Counted from the first letter of the stretch, positions 34,341 through 46,800 are shown. The stretch: DNA of 64,000 nucleotides from Lumnitzera littorea (GCA_024138015.1 JAMXBB010000012.1:24192991-24256990); one strand, 5' to 3'. Notes: generated by a model from the sequence alone, not told the origin. A program made the numbers and translations.

Positions 34341-37300
34341 ATGGAGAGATTGAATTTGAATCAAAGAGATAATGTTAATAATAATGTTGTTGTAGACTAT
34401 AGCTATAGTCCTCAAAGGGCACACTTGTTATCAATAGCATCACAGAGGTATTCAAATTCCGACCTTGATTTTAATGATGTATTTGGTGGTCCTCCAAGGC
34501 GTTCGTCTATTCAGGAAATCAGGTATAGTTTGAATGAATCATCACCTGATAGATATAGGAGTGGTTTCGACATGCCGGTGCATCGAAATCCATGGACTGG
34601 TATAAGTGAGAAGCCTGTGTTTGGAGGGGAGCATACGAGTAGAAGGAGATATGTGTGTGAGGATTTTTATGACGACATTTATAAAGGGAATGAATCAGCT
34701 TGTTCAAGCCCCAGGAAGAATGAGAGAGACCCGTTTTCTCAGGCGCCAGGTTCCCGGGTTTTGAGCCCTGCAAAACCTCTGCCACCAAGAGCCTCACCAT
34801 TTGGAAGTCCATCTATGCAATTCAGGTATTAGTTTCACTCCTGGATTTTGTTATTGCTTCAGTTCTTTGATAGCCAAGTAATAAATACACATTATATTAC
34901 TGGGAAGTATCAACTATCTTATTTTTCGGCATGCCCCTTAAATGGAATGTGTTGCTTACAAGCCAATGTTGATGATGGTGTTAGCCGTTCCAATCCCGAG
35001 ATTTCAATGCTTAACGGCTTAGTCCTGCTATTCGATTATAAATATTTATAAGGTTAAACTTTCAAATTAATGAGTTTACAACTTTGAACTTAAATTTTTA
35101 GATGATTCGATTGTGGTATCAAATTCTAACATAGTATCATAAGGTCTTTATGCTTAATTTCAATTCTATTGTCAAAAGGGATCGATTGATGTGGATGAGA
35201 GAAGTACTATGCATATAAAACCTAAATTAGTTCATGATTAAGCATTTATATGAGTTAGATTAATATCAAATCTTACACAGTCGGTTTATGAACTCCTAAG
35301 ACATGAATATGTATAGCTACTAATTATGACACACCTCCATTGTCAGTTTTGAGTTTTATGAGATTCACTACATTAAGATTAATTGATGATAGTTCCACTA
35401 TGCATCTGATAATCAGAAGCAGTACAGTCGCATTGTTTGGAAAGTAAATATGATCTTGGAATAGGAACTTTGACTATCGAAGATGCAAAAACTTACATGC
35501 ATATGTTGGATTTTATTGAACTTATATTAATCCTAGGAGCATAGTTGTTATGTTTAAGTGGCTTTAACTTGCAGCCTCCCTGCAAAATTAAGCCAGCCAA
35601 TGGATCTTCCAGCTTTTGGTTCGGTTATCAATGACTCCTGCAAGTACAAGGATGGTAGTGTAAATGAAGTAATTGATTCACATTCTCCAAAAGTTTCAAT
35701 AGATGGATTTTCAAGCCTGAAAACCCAAGTTCAGGAGGATTATGTGACATTGCCTCGATCTTCCTATCGGCCAAGCCCTTTGTCGCATGAGTTCTCTCTT
35801 GGAAGTGAGTCGCTGGACTTGGTTAAACCCGAAAAGTTGGATAATCAGAAGAAGGATTTGGATGCTTCACCAGATTTGACAAGCAATCCACAGTTCCATT
35901 TCTCAATATATAAATGGGCTAGTAAAGGAATACCATTGACACTGCCCCTTAGGAGAGCAAGCAGTTTAAAAGGAAGGGATAAAGAAAGAATGGAAAGATT
36001 AAGCTCGAAGGAAAAGATAGAACATCAAAGCAGGTTTCAGGAACCGATCACTTCTGCTGCACCTGATGATAATGGTTCTCCTTCTTACCACACCGAGGAG
36101 ACGAATGATGCATTCTGTGAAACCGGCAATCACAGACCAGAAAGTGGTTCAATAAATAACTCTTTGCAAGTTGAAGATAAAGATGGGCAAGTTGAAGAGG
36201 AGGTTCTGGGAGGCCAGGAAAGCTGCACTTCATGCGATGAAACCAAACTGCAGGCTACATCCAAGACAAGCTTGCAGCAAAGTATGGAGAAAGAGACTGA
36301 TAATAGGACAGAAAAAAGTGGAAAGCAAGATTTGAAACCTTTACAATCATTTTTGAGTAATAAAGAAGGTGGAAAAGGTACATACCCTTTTCTTGTTCTT
36401 AATACAACTGCCTCTTTGTTATTATGCTGTCTGCAACTGCACGTGTCTTTTCTTCTTTGCAGGGAATGATGAGGATGGGATCACCAAGAAAACTGGAGGA
36501 AGAAATAGAAAACAAAAGAGCACCAAGCATTCATCTGTCCATGCAGTTGCTGCTAAAGATGAGAAGAAACAACTTGGAGAATCACGCAGTTCAATTGGCA
36601 AAATGGAGACTAAGGTTAGCCCACGAGGATCGCCATTCGATTTGCACGACAATGTGGGAAGAAATAGAGGGAAAGGAAAGGTTAAAGAATTCATCAAAAT
36701 CTTCAATCAGGAAGCTTCTTTAAAGCCTGAAAGTAAGATACACCCTCAAAGCCAGAGCTTCAGATGGAATGATCCAGGAAATTCAAAAACAGATGACCAA
36801 GCAATTAATATGGCAGGTGGAATATATGCAAATGGGAACATGTTTCCTGGGGAAAAATTGAAAGCAACACCAGCCACATCCGGCATGGGGCCAAATGTAA
36901 TGTTTTGAACTATTCATTGCAACAACCATAGGATGCATAAAAAATCTAATGTCCTCTTGCAAAAATGTTGGGCTTAAATATATAGGACATTATTTTTCCC
37001 TTTCTTTTTTGCCTTTTCAGGCAGATGAACATCACAAGCAGCCAGAGAAAAGGTCTTCATCTGCAAAAGCCAGTTCTCTATTTAATGATTCTTCTTCAGG
37101 ACAAAAGATCGGCTCATTGTTGAGTACTGGTTAGTTGTTCTTACACATGCACGAGACTGATTCAACTTTACCACTTTTTATTTAGTGTCACCAACACTGG
37201 TTCATTGAGTTCTCTGTGCATTCGAAGTAGTTTTTCTTGCTTTTTGCAGCACTAACTAGTAAGAATATACTTCATCTTATGAAATGTTAATGATTTGACA

Positions 37301-39546
37301 GGAGCAAAAACATCTACGTTTAATGCGGTTTTGTCAGAGTCTGCTTCTGAAAATGCAAAGGTGAAAGTTGAAGAAGCAGGAGAATCCTTCCATGGGCACT
37401 TTTTGGTATGTGATTGAAATTATTAAAGAATGCACATGTTATTTAACTATTTTTATTTTACCAAAGAAGGATTGAGCTAATTTTTATCATCTATAGAGCT
37501 TTTTTGATATATCCTTCACTAAATTCCAATTAATCACCTTGTTCTATACTACTTAGTTTGTTGATAGAAGTCAAGTGCTGGCTCTTCTACCCCTTCTTAA
37601 AAATTAATGTTTGTGTTGTTTTACAGATAAAAGAGCTATCTGAAGATGAGAATAAGCAAAGAGAAGATCATGAAGAAGTCAAGGTAATCTCAGAGAGCAC
37701 TTGTATGCATCAGGTTGCTTAGGAAAGAATACTGACATCATTTTCATTCCAAATTTCAGGCTATAGATGCTAATATACAGAAATGGTCACATGGAAAGGA
37801 AGGAAATATACGCTCCCTTCTATCAACTTTACAATATGTGAGTTCAATCTGTGCTTAATCATCCATTTTCTGATTTCAGTCTCATCCACCAGCACCTGTC
37901 ACTCGGTTTTGTTGCTTCTACCAACGTATGGTAGATAGGAAATTAATCGGTATCCGCTTGTTAGGGACTGCATTTGGGGCAAATAAATACCATTACAGTT
38001 CTTTTAACAATTGTTGGCAATCTTTGCTCTTGATGTGTAAGATGGTTGGTCTCTCTGATGAGTTCTCAGCCATGTTTCAGTAAATTGTTCGTGACTTGAT
38101 GGATACTTAAGTTTATAACAACTGGAACGAAGTTCAATTCACTTCAACTTAGTCTTGAAACATACTATTCCTCAACTTTAATGTCTGTGCTAAATTTCCA
38201 TACGACATCATGTATAGGTTCTGTGGCCTGATAGCGGATGGAAGCCTATCCCTCTTGTTGATATAATCGAAGGTCCTGCCGTGAAAAGAGCATATCAGAG
38301 AGCTTTGCTCTGTCTACATCCAGATAAGTTGCAGCAGAAGGGTGCTGCTTCACATCAAAAGTACACTGCACAACAAGTTTTCGATATTTTGCAGGTACTA
38401 ATCAAATTTCCCTCAAACAAAATATATGTGAAAGATATGCTCCTATCCAAAACAATAGTAACAGGGAAAAATCATCCGTGTATTTTTGACATACCACAAC
38501 CTTTGATGACAATCAATCTATTCTCATTAGTATTAATATGAGATTCTGAGTTCTTGAATGCTGCCATAGCAGACAGATTGACTCTAGGTTCTCAGTCCAC
38601 TAATATTGTCAAATTTATGTATTGCTTTTCATGAATAATATGAAAAACATGGTATATCAGAGTAGGAGATCATAAGTTCAAATCTCTCTATTGTCAATTA
38701 AGCATCATTTAATTAAATCATCCATTTGATAGGTCTCAATTAAAGTTCAACTTATAAGTAAGAGGGAGTGTTACGTAGTAAGTATAATGGTGTATATTTT
38801 TAGGTTAGATGGTTGTGGTGCTAACCTCAACACAAATGAGATATCTAGTACTTCATTGTTGTCATTATACTAAAGCAATTTCTTCATTAACACCTCATAC
38901 CTTCTATCATAGCTTTAGAACCAAAGGAACAAGTCTTTGGAGAAGTTATAGAGTTTGTACATCTTATGTCCTTGTGTTATATTCGGTATGTAGAAATAAA
39001 CCTTATAGCGATTTTATATGCAATTTCCTTTTTTATGTTTGGAAATACTTTTATACGGTGGATTGCGATTTCTTAAAATTACTAATTCCACTTTTAAGAG
39101 AGCGGAATCGTGATTTCATTTCAACTTTATTAAAAATCATTAATAAAATTTATTTATCTAGCTTTCAAACTAATTTTGACATTGGATAATTAAGGATATT
39201 TTTTGTAAATACTACTATAAAATGTTGTATTCCTTTCCATTTTACGAACATTTTCAACCGTGGGAATTGGTTTACTTTTCGGTTTTAATTCCATTCCATT
39301 CTGATCTTTTATCTAAAGTTTATCCATTCATGGAAATTATTAGCTCTTGTAGCTTCAAAACCGGAGATATGAGGCTTGTTTAACCGTTCTAAGTTTGTGT
39401 ACTCGATTTCAACTTCTTTACTTATTCCAACGTACAATTGAAAAAATTATAAGTATCAGCTGGATTAACCTAGGAGCTGCACTTTTATTTTTTTCCCCTT
39501 CGTGCAGGAAGCATGGACTCATTTTAATTCACTTGGATCTCTTTAG
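34341..39546 (+). CDS. JAC1: JAC1-like auxilin-related J-domain protein
   Basis: Nine exons: 34341-34825, 35575-36377, 36463-36896, 37021-37129, 37302-37405, 37627-37683, 37760-37837, 38218-38394 and 39508-39546. All junctions are GT-AG and the frame stays open for 761 residues. JAC1 (J-domain protein required for chloroplast accumulation response 1) acts in the cytosol downstream of phototropins in actin-based chloroplast movement; its C-terminal auxilin-like J domain would act with Hsp70. The first 600 or so residues are low-complexity, rich in Ser, Lys and Glu, and poorly conserved. The J domain starts at LWPDSGWKPIPLVDII (from residue 692), with KRAYQRALLCLHPDKLQQKG; the HPD triad is at 724-726. 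The last exon adds only EAWTHFNSLGSL. The ATG was chosen because the frame opens MERLNLNQRDN with no upstream in-frame alternative. Arabidopsis JAC1 is about 650 residues, so the linker is longer here. Confidence 0.9.
38640..38830 (+). mobile_element. TRIM-like fragment inside JAC1 intron 8
   Basis: TGGTATATCAGAG (38650) is a near-perfect tRNA-Met-type primer-binding site. It is followed by GGAGATCATAAGTTCAAATC, the same phrase as at 31440 (GGAGATCATGAGTTCAAACC). Then comes AAGAGGGAG and TGTTACGTAG (38769), a polypurine tract next to an LTR start. This is the same family as 31371-31710. It lies in the 1113-bp last intron, by far the longest of the downstream introns. Confidence 0.6.
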
Positions 39547-40441
39547 AGCTCGGTAATTTTTTGTTTTTCGATTGTATTAATAATCAAGAAAATTTTAGAT
39601 TAAATGTTCATACTTGAGTTGTATGAGAAATGAAATATCTGCCAATATGTACAAAGTGATGTGTCAGATAATGGACTTTAAGAATCAAATACTTGTAGCG
39701 TGCTTCCATGGTTACAACTTTACCGTTTTAGCTACCTTTTTTTTTCATATAGTATGCATTTAATTCTAAAAAAAAAAAGAGAAAAATTACCTTATAGATA
39801 TCCTTTCGTTTTGTTGCGCAATTTTCATTTTCCAGTGACAATTCTCTTTATAGCAAAGAGATCCAATTATAAGACGAGCTAAAATAAATTAACTCCTCTC
39901 GCAAATTAACTATTCTAGTCGAAATTATAGATTCACCCACTGTTACATAATTTCAACGGCACAAAGTGGGCGAATTCAAATGCTTATGGCCAAAAATCTA
40001 TTGTTACATGTAATTTTTGAAAACACCCTAGTTTCCAATTAAAAACTATAGTAAAATGCCATATATTCAATAACTATATAACAAATACAATCTACTCAAG
40101 CCATAAAACTAAAATCCATCGTTGCATTATAATCCCACAAGCAATACAACAAAATCCGTGTCTCTCCCGAGTTGTCAATTAGCAAGAAAATACTAAACTA
40201 CAGACCTAAAACTATATTAATCCTATCCTAAGAAATAAACAGGGTTCGTAAAAACAGAGAACATGGGCATCCTCTCCTTTGTCTGTGACATTCTACAAGT
40301 AAATACATAAAAAACACTCTCAGCCGGACAGTGTGCAAGCTACCGTCCGGACGGCACATACTTATCGAGCTCTCCTGCATTAGGGTTTAAGCAACACTAG
40401 GGTTTTAGAGGCTACTGGCCCAACGGGTTGTAAGTCTACTT
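39547..40441. other. Convergent 3' region between JAC1 and the small minus-strand gene
   Basis: Probably the two 3' untranslated regions. It includes a perfect 12-bp palindrome CCGTCCGGACGG at 40343-40354 in a locally GC-rich patch. A 50-codon minus-strand frame opening MQESSISMCRPDGSLHTVRL overlaps this patch and ends near 40232; it is not supported by any recognised family. Confidence 0.5.
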
Positions 40442-40603
40442 CTACCACCCGGTCAGTAGCTGTGGAAGCTTCTGATCATTTTTCATCCCTTTGGGATGTG
40501 GATGGTGGGGTGGAGCAATTGGTCGGTCACTGGAAATCCACTTTACTGGCAGCGCGGTACATGGGCTCTCGTCTGGCTTGTAAGCCCAAACCTTACTGGC
40601 CAT
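40442..40603 (-). CDS. Small protein of unrecognised family (53 residues)
   Basis: The minus-strand ATG at 40603 opens a 53-residue frame: MASKVWAYKPDESPCTALPV, then WISSDRPIAPPHHPHPKGMK, ending DQKLPQLLTGW and TAG. Composition looks like real coding sequence (Pro, His, Lys and Trp in ordered patches, few Asn/Ile runs) and is much less AT-rich than the surroundings. There is no signal peptide or membrane segment. A good 3' splice site (ATCGCAG at about 40663) precedes it by about 60 bases, so the start would lie near the front of a second exon after a leader intron. Three short upstream ATG frames fall in this leader. It lies 482 bases downstream of the LPEAT1 stop on the same strand, leaving room for its own promoter. 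I do not recognise the family. A longer protein with undetected 5' exons is possible, although an in-frame TAG lies 33 bases before the ATG. Confidence 0.5.
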   Translation of the reverse strand: MASKVWAYKPDESPCTALPVKWISSDRPIAPPHHPHPKGMKNDQKLPQLLTGW

Positions 40604-40662
40604 CTTCCTGCAGCTAGCATCCAGCTGGTCGCATAGCTACCAGCCGAACGTCATATGATTTC
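40543..40662 (-). promoter_or_regulatory. Leader with three short upstream ORFs
   Basis: Reading 5' to 3' on the minus strand after the splice acceptor, there are three short frames. The first is at 40654-40637 (MTFGW, stop), the second at 40634-40614 (MRPAGC, stop), and the third at 40620-40543, a 25-residue frame that overlaps the start of the 53-residue frame. Such an arrangement would reduce initiation at the main ATG and is typical of translationally controlled plant messages. It is inferred from sequence only. Confidence 0.4.
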
Positions 40663-41085
40663 CTGCGATTAACTTAGAAAAATTAATACAATTCAATGCA
40701 AAACTAGATTGTTTTTCACATTTTGCATGTTTATGCATTATTGTTCCATCTTACGCGCAATCAATCACTGGTACATACCTTTCATAAGAAACTTATGATG
40801 CTTTTTAATTTGTACTAGACCCTTAAACCTTATTGTGTATGATGGTAAATACATGCGATGTGATTACAACCAGGAAAACTTGTAGTAAACGAACATTTAG
40901 CTGATGTTTTGTTTGATATGAAGGTGTCAATATCTTAAAGAAGCATATTATCTTTAGGGAAGAAATTCTCTCTATCTCCATGTTGCCTGTCTTTTCCTAT
41001 GTGCTGTCGTATCAAGAACCAAGCTCAACATGGTAAGATGAACGAAAGGCCCTAACGACATTATCCATCTTTTTGAAGCGACATG
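40604..41085. other. Probable promoter and leader intron of the small gene / LPEAT1 3' end
   Basis: AT-rich sequence without open frames. It must hold both the LPEAT1 polyadenylation region and the start of the next transcription unit on the same strand. No clear TATA box was identified. Confidence 0.35.
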
Positions 41086-44000
41086 TTAGGAAAGCTGCTT
41101 TTTACCATTGAGAACCGCAAGATATATTCTCTTCTCAACTAGGCCAACATCAGATAGGATCAATCCACACTGCAAGCACACACCACAAAGTCGAAGATAT
41201 AAAAGTTAACAACAATTCAAGTGGCCCAAATTGAACAATGTACATGGCTTTAACAAGAACTCTGCAACAAAGAGAGTTTGAAGGCTGTGATAGGCATGTT
41301 GCATGCACAAAGGATTAATAAAGGATGATGGAAATCCAACAACTCAATGTTCCTTTATTTGGAGAAGTCTTAACATAAAATGATAAGAGGCAATTTCGTA
41401 AACATAGGTATATGAAGGCTATTCAAAAACACAATCCAGAGATGACCAAAGAGCTGGTCTACAATCTTCTGCCAATGTATATGAGACGATCAGAGGGCGT
41501 GTGTTTTGGATCTTTAGAATGAAAGGCATTACCTCTTTGGCCATAATCCTTCTGACATTTTCTGCATAAAGTTGTGGATTATCCTTTTCAATCTCTGAGG
41601 GGTAGTAAACAGGCAGATGTATCACTTCCATGTGATTAGCAAACTGGCACAAAAGCAAACTCACATGACGTACCTGCAATGAACAGTCTAGAGCTACTGA
41701 GATTTCAAATAAATGTTAGCTCAGATGAATCAAGATTATGAAATTTCATAACAAAATTCAATATCTATGTAGAGTCAAGACAACAGGGTATTATAATTTG
41801 AGTAAGCCAACCAAAGAAATTCAGATAGGACGTAAGATCAGAAAACTAAAACAATTATGCCCCTGCAAGCTTCAGTGTAGCATGTTACAGTCTAAACTGA
41901 TGCAGAATTAACCATACTACTCTTCAACAATTGTTGATCAATACAAAATTGTGTAAAGTGAAATAGCATTTACCCCAGATATAGATTCCCAGGCAAGACT
42001 AAATCTGTCAAAGGGGTATCTCAGTATTATAGGAAGTACTGGAGCTTTTGACACAAATGCTCCTGTCTTGAATGGAAGTAGATACTCTCCATTTGTGGTG
42101 GTGCCTTCTGAAAAATATTTCATAATTGTTAGAGGAACTCAACAGGTAAAACCATGTACATCAACCCGACACATCGGTGGTTGATATGGGATACAAGGAC
42201 ATTCAAATTTTAATGGCAGCAAGTGACAAAGATTGAAACAAACGTGTACAAAAATATAAGCCCAACAGAAGTATCTACAGCAGCATAAGTGCAACATTAT
42301 GGCTCCGCTTATTAGCATCATATTCTTGTCTACTTGAATCTTTTTGTATTTGGCAAGAATAAGATATCAAAAAGATGGAAAAATATTTTTTCAAAAATAC
42401 CAAATAAAATAATCATTTTCAATGTATAAAATATATTTTTTCAGAACTTTTCTCTTAAAAATATTCGAATTTTTATTTCTTAATTTTGACACTCAAATTT
42501 TTATCTTCATCATAATTATAAAACTAAAACAGATAAAATACAGATAAAAAGGTTTTCTAAATACTAAATTTCAAATAGATACAAATCAGATAAAAAAAAA
42601 AAAAAAAAGACAATCCAAATAGATCCTAAATAATTAAAGATGAATGAAAGCCAATAAATTCAGATCTGCATAAAAGCCAGTGCAATCTTTGAAAATGCAG
42701 CTGCAGTGCAAGACAAGCCGTGAAAACAATGTTCAACACCATGAGCTCAGTTGAAGACAGTGGGTGTATTACGTGTCTGCTTACAGATTTGTACACAATT
42801 TTTTGTACCAGAAAAAATACAGAGGATAATACATCCAACCAGAGAATGCAGAAAATAATACTCAAATCCAGATACTACCGGATGAAGTAAATATGAGGTA
42901 ACAATATGAATTGCATGATAAGAAATTCTACCAAGTGTTTATAAATCCCTGGAACCAGCCTCAGATACAACAATGAATTATATCAGCTGATGTTAACATA
43001 AACATGCCTTGCATTTCTTTTTCATTTATCACAGAGCATAACACACAAGAAATACGAGGTTAGAGGGCTAAACTAGCAATAATAGTATCATGTGGCTACC
43101 AATCTGCTGTAGACCTCATAAGTTTATGCTACTTTTGCCATCTATAAATCAATGTGTATTATTCATATAATATAAGTGACTGTTGTCATATCACTTAAAA
43201 TACTTCAAGGTTGCGGTGAGTTCACTTTTGATAGCAGAAATAGGGATTAATAATTTTGCGAAAAAGGTATACAAGATGCATGGGAGACAACCACAAATCA
43301 AGCTACACGCAGAAAATCCATACCGACTGAATCAAGAAACTTCAACCTGGAAATAGCAACATCATCGGAGCATCTTCATTCTGCTCAGCTTCTTTGACTC
43401 TTTCAGACACAACACCTATAAGAAATAGAGTTGGTACTGTAATAAAACGGAAGAAAAAAGTTATTGTTGCAAATGCATTAAGTTAAATTACATGCTTCTA
43501 TAATCTGCATGATGGAAAGAGTTCAAAAATGTTCCTATATTTATGCAAATGACTAAAGAATAATGTTGCTGACTGGTAACCTGTCTTTTAGTGAATAATT
43601 GATCAGTTGTGACACAAGATTCTTAAGCGAATTTAGTAAGACACCTGAAACACCTCTGAAATTCATTGACTTGGACTCTCGCTGAACATAGATGCAGCCA
43701 AGACACTTGCTGCAAAAAATTATTGGAATCAGATGGACACGTTTCAAACACCCACAAGATGTGCATACATCTCAACCCAACAATCAAATGCAGTTTTTCG
43801 ATGGTTGGAACTGGCTCTAAATAATGCTACACTAATGCAGATCGTGATTTTTTAAAAACATAAATATAAAATCTTGCACATAGCTGCCAGCTTAAGGTTT
43901 TAAATGATTCAGTTGTGCCCTCTACTATAACACAGTTATAAGAAGAGCAAGAGGTCTTGAGTGTGAATTCACACGGTATCAGTTTACCTCCATTTACTTG

Positions 44001-46635
44001 CTTCATATGTTGGGCTTCAATTACTGTGGTCCACAACTCACAAAGAAATATTTGAGCCCTATTCTATAACTTCCATCCAGTCCCTTTTGGCATGCTACCT
44101 CTCTTGCTAAAAAAATACTCATCAAGAATTACTGCTTTTGATATTGCACATACTGGTCTAAGATTTAATAAGGTAAAACATTTTTAAGGAATTTTCTTGT
44201 CTTAAGCATAATCTTTGGAATCGCATTGATGGTGATCTACCATTGCAACATCCTTTGACTTAAATGTCTCTTTATCTGTTACGATTTATATTTTGTAGTT
44301 GGAAAATATAAATTTTTCTTTCAAAACCTCAAGTTTTTAATTGCTCCAGGTCCTATATTATCCAAGCATTTCATAAACTGAATGGTAGAACCTCAGGAAC
44401 AAGGCTAAAAGCTGAGGAATGTGATCCAATTGTTTAGTTTCTCGATGGCTCTACAGCATCCTTATATGAGTCAAAATATCCAACCTATTTTTCATTCAAG
44501 GCACTTCAACATGAGTTTCTCTTCCCATTTATCCCATATTAAACAAAATTATTTTCTTTCTCCATCATGAAATAAGATTTCATCATCCGCATTGTTGCTA
44601 TCGAGATCAGTTTTGTTTGAAGGCATGCAATATCTGGCACAGAGTCAAATTAGAGGGGATAACTACAGCTGGAAACTTCTGTATGTCGTTAACAAATTGG
44701 CAGACTCTTTTTTTTTTTTTTTTTTCAGTTATTTATATTTCAGGTAGAATAATTTAAAATAGCATGAGAACCAAAAAGCATGATGTCCCTTAAGAAACAA
44801 ATCAAAAAAACACATTTGTGAAATATAAGGGAGTTTATAGAGGAACGTTGAACAAAATATCAAGAAATCTAAGGGAAACGAACCTGATGATGCCCACAAT
44901 AGGGATTTCGGCCACAGATCTCTGAAGCAGTTAACACAAAAGTAGACAAAATTATTATTGACAAATGTGGCGGCAAGCAACTTAGAAGAGGTTATGTATG
45001 GTTACCAACCTTAGCAACAAAGCTCGGAAAGGATGAGGACATGTGATACACAATATCTAGATATGATACATGATTAGATATTATTACTCCAGGTCTCTTG
45101 TGCTCTTCACGCTGTCTTTTTCCCTTGTCCTGCTCATTATAGGAAAAAGGTACAAGTTATAAGTTAGGAAAATCAAGGAAGGAGGATAAGATCCAAATTT
45201 CAGCTCTCGTATTCTTATTCAGACATTTCTGAAAAGAAGCACAAGAGTGATAATTTTGGACAATCAAGATGATTCAAATTTACATTTTATAATTATTTTT
45301 CAAACATTTGCGAGAAGCAGCTCAAGACTTCAACATTTGTCGTGCCTAGGCTATGCAGGCGCAGCTAGAAACCAATTTGTCTCACTCTTCATCAACTAAG
45401 AACCCAATAATACCTTCTAATTTAGACTCAGCTTACTAATTAAACATATGCACTAAGAAAACATCTAAACCAAATTGGACTACTTTCTAGGTATAGGAAT
45501 ATAGATTGGTCAATTCAGCGTATAAATTACTTTGAAACAACTTGATCATTGGTGTTAACTTGACTGCAACAACAGGGATTCAGCTCAAGCTACTTGAGTA
45601 ACTCTTTAAGAGTGAAAGCCTCTAAATATTCGTTGTGATACATGCACGGGTAATCCAAGAGAGCCAATGCTCGAGTATAAATTTAAGTCAAACTTGATGA
45701 ATTCATACTCTATAATTTAATTTAAATAACGTATATTCATTGAGAAAGTATGATATTAAACAAGTGAAGCTGAAGCTCCATAATTTATTGCACATTCTGC
45801 GAATCTCTATTTGACTCAATTGTACTCAAGGTCTAAGTCGAGCCGGAATGAGGTTCTGCATGTAGTTATATATTCATCACTTCTTCCATAGGTAATTAGT
45901 CTTCGTAAAACCCTATCTTTTTCTCAAGCGAAACAACAAGACATATATCGAGTTTTCAACAAGAACACCTAATCTAAGAAACATCCACGTAAAGCTAAAC
46001 TAATAAAACATCACCATCTTATCCAATTTCTTGTTTTTCAAGACAAAACACATTTTATCTCTAAAATAGTAACTAAAATTAACAAACAATAAAACTACCT
46101 CAACCACGCTTTGTGGGTACCGATAGATATGCTTAATGCGATAAAACCCTAAGACAAATAGAAAAATCCTTGACATGAACCTCCCACAATGCATGACCAC
46201 TTTCCTTCTCCATCCACTCAGCCGCAAATAATCTTCTTCTTCTTCTTCTTCTTCCTCTATTTCTCTTCCTCCTCCTCCAACCCGTTTTTCTCCTCCTTTA
46301 TAAAGCGCGTTGAAGAGCACACAAACCTTAATGATGGAGTAATACAACAGTATCATGTTTACACCGATCACAATGCGCAAGGGCACTAACGTTACGAGTG
46401 CAACTCCAAGCAGTAATTCCTCAACCAATGGCAGCTCCCCGCATCCCATTGGACCGTACATATCACGTCGCGCGAAAGCCGCGCATCTGTCGTACAGCTC
46501 CTCGCGATGGATAAAGGGTGGCAGGTCGAAGAGAGGATGGAGCTGGTCGTCGGCGGAGGAAGCGTCATCGAGTGTTGGTGATTGGGGCTTGGGTTTGAAA
46601 GGGTTTGAGTTTAGTTGATTCGTATCTGTTTTCAT
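41086..46635 (-). CDS. LPEAT1: Lysophosphatidylethanolamine acyltransferase (LPEAT1)
   Basis: Eight exons on the minus strand: 46635-46099, 45129-45010, 44921-44884, 43709-43645, 43415-43347, 42107-41974, 41673-41533 and 41169-41086. All introns are GT-AG and the total is 395 residues (Arabidopsis LPEAT1 is about 398). It belongs to the PlsC acyltransferases and transfers acyl groups to lyso-phosphatidylethanolamine in the ER, in phospholipid turnover. Hydrophobic segments lie at about 75-107 (ALVTLVPLRIVIGV then MILLYY) and 155-164. The catalytic NHVSYLD motif has H199 and D204, and PEGT is at 276-279. It lacks the EF-hands of LPEAT2. Residues 127-134 form a polyglutamate run encoded by a TTC microsatellite. 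The second acceptor could shift three bases. An in-frame ATG at 46662 would add nine residues; I chose MKTDTNQ as the more family-like start. Confidence 0.92.
46232..46254 (-). repeat. TCT/GAA microsatellite in LPEAT1 coding sequence
   Basis: A trinucleotide tract that encodes most of the LPEAT1 polyglutamate run. A likely site of length polymorphism that keeps the reading frame. Confidence 0.9.
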
Positions 46636-46800
46636 TGTTATTAACGATGTGATGGAAAACAACTAGGAGAAGAAGCAATGCTTGAAGTACAAATTTAGAA
46701 CTGAAAGACGGTACTGCACGTGTACCTGCATGCAAAGTCGACAGAGACAGCGGGAGGGAGAGACGGACAGACAGCTTAGGCGTACAACAGAAAGTATACA
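46636..46800 (-). promoter_or_regulatory. LPEAT1 leader region
   Basis: On the minus strand this is rich in CTGTCTGTCCGTCTCTCCCT-type pyrimidine phrases (about 46737-46775), as in plant leaders. An upstream ATG at 46819 opens an 84-codon frame in another register that runs past the LPEAT1 start; whether it is in the transcript depends on the unknown start site. Confidence 0.4.

Noticed and set aside
36422..36706. Open frames on both strands overlapping JAC1 exon 3
   Set aside because: They are out-of-register shadows of a spliced gene whose own frame runs through all nine exons with family-typical ends.
40343..40354. Perfect palindrome CCGTCCGGACGG as an operator or terminator
   Set aside because: A 12-bp GC palindrome alone in a 3' flank is not evidence of function; noted only as a local oddity.
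46189..46618. Plus-strand frames opposite LPEAT1 exon 1
   Set aside because: They are antisense to a well-supported exon; the poly-Phe run simply mirrors the glutamate microsatellite.
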